From: Liolophura sinensis
Lineage: Eukaryota > Mollusca > Polyplacophora > Chitonida > Chitonidae
Assembly: GCF_032854445.1 (NCBI RefSeq)
Contig: NC_088307.1
Location: forward strand, 1,242,001-1,306,000
DNA length: 64,000 nucleotides
Reading direction: 5' to 3'
In this document: positions 49,251 through 60,305 of the stretch, in pieces
Layout: each line of letters starts with the position of its first letter
How positions within the stretch are numbered: the first letter of the stretch is position 1
The notes under the pieces: model-generated
Told to the model about the DNA's origin: nothing
The model's database searches: none
What the model saw: the letters and a program-made list of their open reading frames with translations, nothing else
Made by a program: the position numbers and the translations under genes

Positions 49251-49862
49251 CTCCATCTGTTCAACTCGTGCCCAATTAAAACAATGTAAATTCCTATAAC
49301 ATCTGGTCAGCTTTGATATACAATTTATCCCTAGTAAGCCTATTGGCACAAATGATCAGTATATGTGGCACACGGTGAAATGACAGATCGGACACCTGCA
49401 TGTATATTAGATCAAAATTTAGGCGAAACTCAATCGGCAGGCAGGTTTACTATGGTTGGGATAAATGAACATTTAACTCTCCTGTACTCATTCTCATTGC
49501 TTCAGAAGCATACTTCTTCCTTCATGGCTGTGCCCCAGAAATGTGACATATATGTCTGGGCGGATACGGTGGTATAACAGTGCCATAACAGTAGCGAGCC
49601 ACTTCCTGGATACATATACAGGCTGGCCGTAAACCAGAATAACAGAGAGGTTCTGAAGAAAAACGATATGCAATATATGTCCATATACATGGCTACGCCC
49701 AAGTCGTCAGTCTGGCTTGTGTCGATGTGAGGACAATCAGACCAATTAACTTAAAGCAAGCGGTGTCCTACAGTCGGTAACAAGTTCCAATAAAGATAAA
49801 TCTTTCACCTGATAGAAATATTTACACGCAATAATACACATACATCGTCTTGTAGGACTTAC

Positions 49863-49912
49863 CTTTCGACACTTATGCCAGCGTGCTTCGCAATCTGTTG
49901 AACCTGTGCAGA
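49863..49912 (-). other. 50-bp exon-like module, copy 1
   Basis: Minus strand: acceptor cgattttag, 50 bases encoding SAQVQQIAKHAGISVE in one frame, donor gtaagt. Two further copies (51528-51577, 58031-58080) keep length and splice sites. The downstream partner region (about 49705-49750) has lost its AG acceptor. It could be a degenerate gene-family exon or an alternative 5' exon for the TRIM gene. Confidence 0.45.
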
Positions 49913-50639
49913 CTAAAATCGAAACTACTTACGTTTGAGAACAGCACGTGATCTAAGCAAGGGAGGTAATTACTCTTAAGGTTTATACATATTTATACTC
50001 TAAGACACCTGTACAGTGTCACATTTTAACTAATATACCACTTTCCTCAATATTACTTCCGCATTACACATAATTTAAAAGAGGTATCACGTTTGCTTCA
50101 TATTGGCTTGTACACTGGGTTGTTGTCCGTCCGATAACACAATAACTCTTAAAGTTTACCCCACATTCATCATATTTACACTACACTTACAATTTGTCAT
50201 GAAGAACAACCTCATAGATTTTCAAGCTATCATGAATTTTTTCTCCAAACTCAATGGTACATAAAATTTAAACTTCATAGCTTTTATTTAATTTATGGAA
50301 GGCTCATAAACATTTTATGTGTTTAACGTTTCATCCCAAAGTTCAACAAATTTATACAACTTTTACAAGTTTACAACTTTTTACAACTTTTACAAATCAT
50401 GGGGAAAATTCTTATCTGCTTTTCAGAAATCGTGGACTATTTGATCGAGGTTAAGGCCTTCATTTTAGTTAATTTCTGAATTGAAACCTTGTTCACAAGG
50501 CATCTCTTGAACTTTGTAATCAAAGCTCACTGAACAAACAAAACATGTAATTCTAGGTAACTATGTAGACCACTCTGTAACTCCCATGATCCTTGACCAA
50601 TCATTAGTCCTTCTGGACCAATGCATCACATCTACTTTC

Positions 50640-50870
50640 AGCACGCAGAAAACATGAAACACATTGCATGTTGCTCTACAACCAACCCGGATAAAACAAA
50701 AATACATTACATGTACAACCAACCCGTACAGAACAAAAATGCATTACACGCACAGCCAACCCCGAATAAAACTAAAATACATTACACGTACAGCCAACCC
50801 GTACAGAGCACAAATACTCTACATGTACAACCAACACAAAATATATCATATGTAGGCCTAAAACCAACCC
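50640..50870 (+). repeat. 38-bp array, short copy
   Basis: About six units of 'acatgtacaaccaacccgta'+'cagaacaaaaatacatt'. It is the homologous position of the long array at 52.9-54.2 kb. Confidence 0.9.
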
Positions 50871-51336
50871 GTATAGTACGCAGAATACATGAAATGTTAA
50901 AGAAAACCCTAGAGAACGCACAATACATCAGAGGTCGAACAAACTCATAGAGAAAAGATCAAAATGTATCAAATGTACATCAGACCCATTCAGCAAACAG
51001 ATCACACCATGTGTGCGTGTACAATCAGTCCATAGAGAACACATAATACATCAGACGTAAAATATAACAATTTTAATACTTAGACCTGACGAGAGAACGT
51101 TGTCAGTAAACCAACTGTAATCTACAGACCCGTTGTTAAGGCTATAACACCACCAGCAATTGACCTTCAGGAGAACTGCTTAATGTCTTTCAAGGTCAAA
51201 GCTTTAGAAGCTCACATTAATAACGTAATGTCGGTCTGTATATATAGTTACAAGATCCCTATAAACAGTATTAACCAAAACCACTCGTTTTCCTTGAAGA
51301 GGAGAAATCTGACAGTCTGTCGCCGGTGTCACAGCT

Positions 51337-51577
51337 TCATACACACGATGGAGTAAAGTGTTTGTACAGAGACACGCCCTGGTCGTCAGTCTGGCTTGTG
51401 TCGATGTTAGGACGACTAGACCAATAACCTTAAAACTATCGGTATCTAACAGTATCAACTAAAGACAACTCTTACAACAAATAGAAATATGTACACATCA
51501 AAATACACGCGCGCTTACAAGCCTTACCTGTCGACACTAGTGCCACCGTGCTTCACAACCTGATCAAGCTTTTCAGA
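51337..51577 (-). other. Two exon-like modules, copy 2, possible gene fragment
   Basis: Minus strand. The first module 51577-51528 (acceptor cagtttgcag, donor gtaagg) encodes SEKLDQVVKHGGTSVD and ends in phase 2. The second, 51415-51337 (acceptor attggtctag), joins in frame as RPNIDTSQTDDQGVSLYKHF and reaches a stop at 51339-51337. Together they give 43 residues with no recognised family. The intron would be 112 bases. No start or further upstream exon was found. Confidence 0.4.
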
Positions 51578-52904
51578 CTGCAAACTGAAATCTTAGCTCT
51601 GAGAATTGCACGTGATCTGTGCAGAGGAGATTTATAGGCCATGACTATGGAAGTCGGATGCGACCACTTGCTTTCTCTTGTCGCGTGTTTTAATGACCCC
51701 TGGCTTGAGAACTCGAGAACGCCGCAATAACTAAAACCGCACGAGATTATTTTTAGGAAACACTATACGTGGTTTTGAACAGCAATAACATGTATGTGAC
51801 TTCTAAGGTTTATACGTATGGTAGCGGTACATGTACAGCACAGTGACACAGGCGACACATTGACGGTCATAAATTAACAAATTCACAACTTCTTCTTTAT
51901 GTATTGAGCTGAAGTTCTTTATTAATGTGTCTTGCTACCAACTTCAACTTTGAGCAGAGTAATTTACACCCTGCTCCTTAGATCTGATTTATTCCGGCTA
52001 CATGGATCTTCACTATAATCGATCTTGCATTAAAATGGATGATCCATGCATGTGTTAAATTTATTCCATTTCTCACAAAGGACACAGTCTGGCCTAGCTT
52101 TATGGGACTAAGTTTATTTATAGAAATATGTTTCTGTATAATTTAACATACATGTAGCCCCGTAAGATTATCAAACGGACAACAACCTCATAGTAGGTAT
52201 AAATATAAGGTTTGGACTGATACTGCTCTGGCGTAGGTTTGGTAAAACTTTTGTTCGGCCCGACCCCCTTTATCCACCACCCATTCACCCAGCAGACACA
52301 CAAAAATTAAACCTTTGATTTATTTCAAACAATTTCTGAAATTAAACCAAATATTGACCTAACAAGTACACGTGATCTGTGCAAGGGAGGTAATTACTCT
52401 TAAGGTTTATACATATTTATACTCTTTGACACCTGTTCAGTGTCACATTTTAACTAATATACCACTTTCCTCAATATTACTTCATAATTACATATCATTT
52501 AAAAGATGTATCACATTTGCTTCATATTGGTCTGGGGTTGTTGTCCGTCCGATAACACAATAACTCTTAAAATTTACCTCACATTCACCATATTTACACC
52601 ACACTTACAATTTGTCCTGAAGAACGACCCCATAGATGTTCAAGTTGTCATGAAATTTTTCTCCAAAGTCATTGGTAATTCAAAGTTGAAATTTCAACTT
52701 TGTAGCTTTTATTAAATTAACGAAAGGCTCATAAATATTGTATGTGTTTAACGGTTCATCCCCAAATTCATCAAGGTTGTACAACTTGAACAAACATAAC
52801 ACGTAAATCTAGGTAACTATGTAGACCACTCTGTAACTCCCATGATCCTTGACCAATCATTAGTCCTTTTGGGCCAATGCATCACATCTACTTTCAGCAC
52901 GGAG

Positions 52905-54175
52905 AAATCATAAAATACATTGCATGTAGCCTTACAACCAACCCGGATAAAACAAAAATACATTACATGTACAACCAACAAGTACAGAACACAAAATACA
53001 TTAAATGTAAAACCAACAAGTACTGAACACATGACACATTAGATGTACTACCAACACGTACAGAACACAAAATACATTACATGTACAACTAACACGTTAA
53101 GAACACAAAATACACTAAATGTAAAACCAGCAAGTACAGAACACAAAATATATTACGTGTACAACCAACCCAGGCAGAACACAAAACACATGAAATGTAC
53201 AACCAACACATAAAGAACACAAAACACATGAAATGTACAACCAGCCCGTACAGAACACAAAATACATGAAATATACAACCAACACATACAGAACACAAAA
53301 TACACTACATGTACAACCAACACGTGCAGAACACAAAATACATTACATGTACAACCAACACGTACAGAACACAAAACATATGAAATGTACAACCAACACA
53401 TACAGAACACAAAATACATGAAATGCGCAATCAACACATACAGAACACAAAACACATGAAATGTACAACCAACACATACAGAACACCAAATACATTACAT
53501 GTACAACCAACACGTGCAGAACACAAAATACATTACATGTACAACCAACACGTACAGAACACAAAACATATGAAATGTACAACCAACACATACAGAACAC
53601 AAAATACATGAAATGTGCAATCAACACATACAGAACACAAAACACATGAAATGTACAACCAACACATACAGAACACCAAATACATTACATGTACAACCAA
53701 CACGTACAGAACACAAAATATATTACATGTACAACCAACACGCACAGAATACAAAATACATTACATGTACAACCAACACGTACAGAACACAAAATACATT
53801 ACATGTACAACCAACACGTGCAGAACACAAAATATATTACATGTACAACCAACACGCACAGAATACAAAATACATTACATGTACAACCAACACGCACAGA
53901 ATACAAAATACATTACATGTACAACCAACACGCACAGAATACAAAATACATTACATGTACAACCAACACGCACAGAATACAAAATACATTACATGTACAA
54001 CCAACACGCACAGAATACAAAATACATTACATGTACAACCAACACGCACAGAATACAAAATACATTACATGTACAACGAGCCCGTACAGAACACAAATTC
54101 CATTACCTATACTATTAACATGGGCAAAACGTAAAATATTTTAATCTATACAACCAACCCAAACAGAACACAAAA
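52905..54175 (+). repeat. 38-bp array, expanded copy
   Basis: About 33 units of 'acaaccaacacgtacagaac'+'acaaaatacattacatgt'. The last units (53720-54080) are the most uniform. A (TA)n tract follows. Confidence 0.95.
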
Positions 54176-54176
54176 T

Positions 54177-54180
<4 letters not shown>

Positions 54181-54244
<64 letters not shown>
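54181..54244 (+). repeat. (TA)n microsatellite
   Basis: About 32 uninterrupted TA repeats directly after the 38-bp array. Confidence 0.97.
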
Positions 54245-54246
<2 letters not shown>

Positions 54247-54462
54247 CCTAAAACAAACCCGAATAGTACACAGAATGCATGAAATGTACAAGAAACATTA
54301 GAGAACACACAATACATCAGGGGTCAAAATCATACAGAAAACACAAAATGTATCAAATGTACATCAAACCCATTCAGCAAACAGATCGCGTCATGTGTGA
54401 GAACACATAATACGTCAATTGTAAAATACAACAATTTCAATACTTAGACCAGACGAGAGAAC

Positions 54463-55380
54463 GTTGTTTCAGTTTACATTTTATCAAGGGCTCGTTATCA
54501 CTGGATCTCTTTCTCTTTATTTTACCTCATGTTTATTATACTTACACAACTTTTATAATTTATCATGAGCAAAAATGTCGTTTATTTTCAGCGACTGTGG
54601 AACATTTTGTCGATGTCATTAGGTTTTATAAAATTTGAATTTTATAATTGAAAAACCCTGCTGACAAATTTGTAACCAAAACAAATATAACATGTAGATC
54701 TAGGTATGCAGAACCCTCTGTAATGTCTATGTTCTCTGACGAATCATTACTCCGGCTGGCCATTAGTCTGTTCGCCCGTCTGGTCACTTCCTGGTTCTGG
54801 TCCTTTCAACGTAACAAGTTTGCAAAATCTATACCACACTAACACATTGACATGAGGAAGAACCGTTCTGATTTTCAGCAAATATTCCCCCTAATCTGCA
54901 TTCACTATGATCGCACTGTTGGGGGAGGGGGAAGCTAATAGGACACTGTGTTGCGCAATTGCGCCAACCATTCGATCAGCCATGGGATCCCCCAAAATAT
55001 CCATTTAGCTACCTACACACATAGGTTTACATGACTTCTTAAGTTTTTATGTTTTGAGCGCTTCATTTGTCAGATAACAGACGTACATACGTGTATAGAA
55101 TGAAAAACCGTGTACACCATGCGGAGAAATCTTAAATAGGCTATGACAATTTTAATGCTTAGACCTGACGAGAGAACGTTGTCAGGAAACAAACAGTAAT
55201 CTATAGGCCAATTGTTAAGGCTATAACACCACCAGTAATTGACCTTCAGGAGTACTGCTTAATGTCTTTCAAGGTCAAACCTTTAGAAACTCTCATTAAT
55301 AACGTAATATCGGTCTGTATATATAGTTACAAGATCCCCATAAACAGTATGAACCAAAACCACTCGTTTCACTTGTAAAT
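54463..55380 (+). repeat. Near-identical duplicated block, copy 1
   Basis: From 'gtttcagtttacattttatc' through 'gtaaccaaaacaaatataac' it is almost identical to 56980-57720. The last 190 bases also match 51117-51330 at lower identity. Confidence 0.92.
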
Positions 55381-55404
55381 GTCAAAATCTGACTGTCTGT
55401 TTCT

Positions 55405-56490
55405 ACTACAGTGGTGGTGAATTGGAGTTGACCCTATAGGATAATCGGACCAAGCGTCTGGATTACAATGGTGGTGAATGGGACTTCATCTTATATGATA
55501 ATGGATTTAAACGTCTGGAATGTAGTGGTGGTGAATTGGAGTTGACCCTATAGGATAATCGGACCAAGCGTCTGGACTACAATGGTGGCGAAGCGGACTT
55601 GATCTTATACGGTAATTGGACCAAGCGTCTGGACTCCAGTGGTGGTGAAGGGGACTTCATCTTATATGATAATTGGACCAAACGTCTGGACTACAGTAGT
55701 GGTGGTGAAGGGGACTTGATCTTATATGATAATCGGATTAAGCGTCTAGACTACAGTGGTGGTGAAGGGGACTTCACCTTATATGATAATCGGACCAAGC
55801 GTCTAGACTACAGTGGTGGTGAAGGGGACTTGATCTTATATGATAATCTGACAAAACGTCTGAACCACAGTGGTGGTGAAGGGGACTTGATCTTATATGA
55901 TAATCTGACAAAACGTCTGGACTACAGTGGTGGTGAAGGGGACTTCATCTTATATGATAATCGGATCAAACGTCTGGACTACAGCAGTGGTGAAGGGGAC
56001 TTGATCTTATATGATAATCGGATCAAGCGTTTGGACTACAGTGGTGGTGAGGGGGACTTGATCTTATAAGATAATCGGACAAAACGTCTGGACTACAGTG
56101 GTGGTGAAGGGGACTTGGTCTTATATGATAATCGAATCAAGCGTCTGAACTACAGTAGTGGTGAAGGGGACTTGATCTTATATGATAATCGCACCAAACG
56201 TCTGAACCACAGTGGTGGTGAAGGGGACTTGGTCTTATATGATAATCGGACCAAACGCCTGAACCACAGTGGTGGTGAAGGGGACTTGATCTTATATGAT
56301 AATCGGATCAAGCGTCTGAACCACAGTGGTGGTGAAGGGGACTTAGTCTTATATGATAATCGGACCAAACGCCTGAACCACAGTGGTGGTGAAGGGGACT
56401 TGATCTTATATGATAATCGGATCAAGCGTCTGGACTACAGTGGTGGTGAAGGGGACTTCATCTTATATCATAATCGGACCAACATGCAGG
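55405..56490 (+). repeat. 57-bp minisatellite, separate block
   Basis: About 19 copies of the 'gaaggggacttgatcttata' subtype, homogeneous and distinct from the 40-43 kb subtypes, inserted between the two copies of a segmental duplication. Confidence 0.95.
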
Positions 56491-56979
56491 TGTTGTAACA
56501 GGGCCGACTTAGAGACAGCCTATCAACCCGCACTGGAGATATGTAATCTGTGCAGTGTATACTGCAAAAGTAGGCCAGCCTTCGTTTTATTGCCACACAG
56601 ACAGCTCGAGCTAATCTGTAAAGCCATGTATGTAAACTGCATACCGGCCATGCTACGCTGTGTCATATTACACACCCCATTGTCCATTATCACCGAGCCA
56701 GGATGTCATGTCTGCGGAGTGTAGAGGTAACAGTACGTCTGGGGAGCCAGTTCCTGGACACATACAAGGGTTCTCCGTAGGCTGCTAGCAGATTTTCCCA
56801 AGTACACCAGAAGAGAAAGACAGCCCACGTACGACAGAGGAGAAAGACAGCCTCACACGTTTACCAAATTTAAACCACACTTACCATTGTCATAAAGAAG
56901 AACGCCTTGATTTTTCAGCTATTATAAGACATTTCTTCAAGGTCATTTTTCCTTGAAATTTAAACTTTCACAACTTCAT

Positions 56980-57905
56980 TTAGTTTCAGTTTACATTTTA
57001 TCAAGGGCTCGTTATCACTGGATCTCTTTCTCTTTATTTTACCTCATGTTCATCAAACTTACACAACTTTTTTAATTTATCATGAGCAAAAAAGTCTTTG
57101 ATTTTCAGCGACTGTGGAACATTTTGTCGATGTCATTAGGTTTTATAAAATTTGAATTTTATAATTGAAAAACCCTGCTGACAAATTTGTAACCAAAACA
57201 AATATAACATGTAGATCTAGGTATGCAGAACCCTCTGTAATGTCTATGTTCTCTGACGAATCATTACTCCGGCTGGCCATTAGTCTGTTCGCCCGTCTGG
57301 TCACTTCCTGGTTCTGGTCCTTTCAACGTAACAAGTTTGCAAAATCTATACCACACTAACACATTGACATGAGGAAGAACCGTTCTGATTTTCTGCAAAT
57401 ATTCGCCCTAATCTGCATTCACTATGATCGCACTGTTGGGGGAGGGGGGAGCTAATAGGACACTGTGTTGCGCAATTGCGCCAACCATTCGATCAGCCAT
57501 GGGATCCCCCAAAATATCCATTTAGCTACCTACACACATAGGTTTACATGACTTCTTAAGTTTTTATGTTTTGAGCGCTTCATTTGTCAGATAACAGACG
57601 TACATACGTGTATAGAATGAAAAACCGTGTACACCATGCGGAGAAATCTTAAATAGGCTATGACAATTTTAATGCTTAGACCAGACGAGAGAACGTTGTC
57701 AGGAAACAAACAGTAATCTATAGGCCGGTTGTTAAGCCTATGTCACCGCCAGCAATCGACCTTCAGGAGAACTGCTTAATGTATTTCAGGGTCATATCTT
57801 TAGAAGCTCGCATCAATAAGGTAATGTCGGGCTGTATATATAGTTCCAAGATCCTCATGAACAGTATTAACCAAAATCACTCGTTTTCCTTAAGAAGGAG
57901 AAATG
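56980..57905 (+). repeat. Near-identical duplicated block, copy 2
   Basis: Partner of 54463-55380. About the first 740 bases differ by only a handful of changes, and divergence rises sharply after about 57720. The 57-bp array lies between the copies. Confidence 0.92.
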
Positions 57906-58030
57906 TGACTGTCTCTCGCCGGTGTTAAAGTTATAAAGCTATAAGTGTCTAACAGTATCAACTAAAGGTAACTCTTACAATAGATAGAAATATGTACAAA
58001 TGAAAATAGATACACGCTTTCAATCCTTAC

Positions 58031-58080
58031 CTGTCGACACTATTGCCACCGTCCTTCACAACTTGATAAAGTATTTCAGA
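58031..58080 (-). other. 50-bp exon-like module, copy 3
   Basis: Same module (SEILYQVVKDGGNSVD, donor gtaagg), with an ATG two codons before it. The second module seen in copy 2 is deleted here. Confidence 0.4.
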
Positions 58081-58169
58081 CTGCATACTGAAATCGAAAA
58101 TAACTTACTTCTGAGAACTGCGCGTGATCTGTGCAGGGGAGGTAATTCCTCTAAAGGTTTGTACACGTC

Positions 58170-59560
58170 CGCACTCTATGACACCTAGACAGCACGATCC
58201 GCTTTTAACACGAACTCTGCCCGTGCCCGTACCTTTGTCCCGCGCCCCTCAGGTCGAGACACACGACACGAGGACGGAACGTTTCTCGCGGGATTTGCAC
58301 CGTCCTCGGGTCGCGTTTTTCCATCCTCTCTTTTTTATACTCTCTTTGTTTGGCACATTGTGGAGTATACGTCTTCCTTCGACATTCGCTTGTTATATAA
58401 GGGATCCCATCGAAAAGAGCCCTTCGTTCAGGTCGGTGACTTAGGTGGGATTTGTAGTCGTACGAGACATGGTCTGTCAATCAGATGGACTACCAATTTT
58501 CGGTGAAATTGTATACACTGTTGGAACAAGTGTCGCCAAGTGCAGTGTATATCTCTTACACTGTAGAAACCTACAGCTTACCATATTTCTCACTTTAAAA
58601 AAGAGTTGAATTGGATTATTATTCAACCTCTGTTACTTAACGTAGATTGAACCTTTAATCACGAAAACAGTCTTTTTGTTTTTGTGATGCATGCTTTTGT
58701 CGAAAAATTTTCATCATTCCCGATATTATCAAGTCAAACCTATTAACCAATTAAGAAGACAGTTAATATACTAATAGCGCAATATAGAGTGTATTACATA
58801 TGCTTTCTGGCGCAGTTTGGCTTTTATCACGAATTTATTGGTCTTTCTTGTTTCCCTGCCATGCTTACATTTTGTGCAGAATACCATCAAAAACGATTGG
58901 TTTGGTGCACTATGAAGGAATAACATGCAGAGAGTGCTCTGAGTCTGGGGGGCGTCACAACATCAAGGAGTCTCCAAATGACGAGCTTTACGTTAGCTCT
59001 AGACAGTTACAACCTTAGATTGTAAAACGTTCTTATACAATTCACCTTAACGAGACGTTGTGTTAGAGTTTTGGATTCGGAGATTCCTGTTCCACCGACC
59101 TCTGGCTGGGTGGGTTTGACCTCTATCAGCGGTTTGTCAGTTTTGGGGAAAATTCCATCGGTCAACGCCTATCAGGAATTTAAATGGAGTTGTCTCAGGG
59201 AACGAGGACAGTCAGGCTCGGATATTTCGCCGAAGATTTAAAAACAGTCCTGTGAGGTCAAACGGTAACATGTAGGTATAAACGGAAAATTAATTGCGAA
59301 CTGAGTCCGGCACCATGGCATGGCTGCAAGTGTGAAGTGGACTCTGACAGGACGACTAATTGTCACGTGTCCATCTTACGTGACTTGAGTTCACAGTAAC
59401 AGGATCTACCGTGCATCACGGTGAGTTACTCTGTCGGCCCAACTTCCTCAATCTGCTAGGAAAAGTTCAGCGGACATATTTATTTTTAGGTTAATATTTT
59501 AACCAGACAACACTGGTTTTCCGGAGGGTATTTACATATTATACATGAATGTGGTACGGT
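58170..59560. other. Intergenic, no gene supported
   Basis: GC-richer stretch at 58210-58320, otherwise AT-rich. Only short open frames without recognisable domains. Confidence 0.4.
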
Positions 59561-59562
59561 CG

Positions 59563-59758
59563 CTTTGAGTTCAAGACCAGCTCATGCTGGCGTCCTCTCC
59601 GGCCGTACGTGGGAAGGTCTATCAGCAACCTACGGATGGTCGTGGGTTTCCCCCGGGCTCTGCCCAGTTTCCACCCACCATATTGCTGGACGCCGTCGTA
59701 GAACTGAAATATTCTTGAGTACGGCGTAAAGCACCAATCAAATAAATAAATAAATAAA
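59563..59758 (+). mobile_element. tRNA-derived SINE with (AAAT)n tail
   Basis: 'gagttcaagaccagctc' (B box), 'cgtcctctccggccgtacgt', 'ggatggtcgtgggtttcccc', 'gaaatattcttgagtacggc', tail of repeated AAAT. Best preserved copy in the window. Confidence 0.9.
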
Positions 59759-59809
59759 TGTGGTACTTGTAGATAGGGTTATCCGGTCGTGAGCCCACAA
59801 CTTAGTACA

Positions 59810-59990
59810 TTACTTCCAGGTATCAGGAAGAAATCGAGAACACACACCTGTTATCATTACCTCGAGGTATGAGGAAGAAACCAAGAGTAGCCTACACACC
59901 TGATAGCATTACCTCAAGGTATCTGGAAGAAGTCGAGGGTATACACCTTAAATTTAGCATAACCACGAGGTATCGGGAAATAGTTTAAAT
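59810..59990 (+). repeat. Short tandem repeat, three to four units of about 60 bp
   Basis: 'attacctcgaggtatgagga' and 'agaaaccaagag' recur with changes at about 59820, 59860, 59910 and 59960, about 300 bases upstream of the SDR2 start. Confidence 0.7.
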
Positions 59991-60305
59991 ACACGTTAAT
60001 CGAGTTACAGTCGGAAAAAGCAAATATGAGTGGTGGGACAACGATTTTTTCACCGATGTATATTTTTTCAAGTTCAAGTGTCCATTTATAAATGACTACC
60101 CTGTACGATAGTTAAAATCATTCTTCTCTCCGCTTTCCCCGCTGCACAAAATATGCGCCCCACTTAGCAGATTGGGCATTAGGTTTCGGTTGCCATGACA
60201 ACCGATGTCCTGTGAATTAAGTGTAACGAGTGTAGCTGTATGTCTATGTAGGTTATAGATGCATAGACAGTGCAGCCAGTCCATGCGGAACGAGCTACTG
60301 ACAAC

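Larger units (their letters stand above)
49690..51350. repeat. Segmental duplication, copy 1
   Basis: Order: second-module relic, 50-bp module, 'cacgtgatc' with 'gggaggtaattactcttaag', AT-rich sequence, short 38-bp array (50640-50870), 'aggcctaaaac' block, 'agagaacgttgtcag' block. The same order recurs at 51.36-55.38 kb. Confidence 0.8.
51360..55380. repeat. Segmental duplication, copy 2
   Basis: Same order of blocks as copy 1 with an inserted stretch and a greatly expanded 38-bp array. The block 'gatgtaacaa'-free AT region at 52365-52915 aligns with 49945-50640. Confidence 0.75.

Noticed and set aside
54648-54842. 64-codon open frame identical to one at 57165-57359 as a conserved gene
   Set aside because: The identity reflects recent duplication of the whole block, including non-coding parts, so it is not evidence of coding.
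58124-58480. GC-rich stretch as a rRNA fragment or CpG promoter
   Set aside because: I could not align it with confidence to any rRNA region or define a transcript; left as unassigned sequence.
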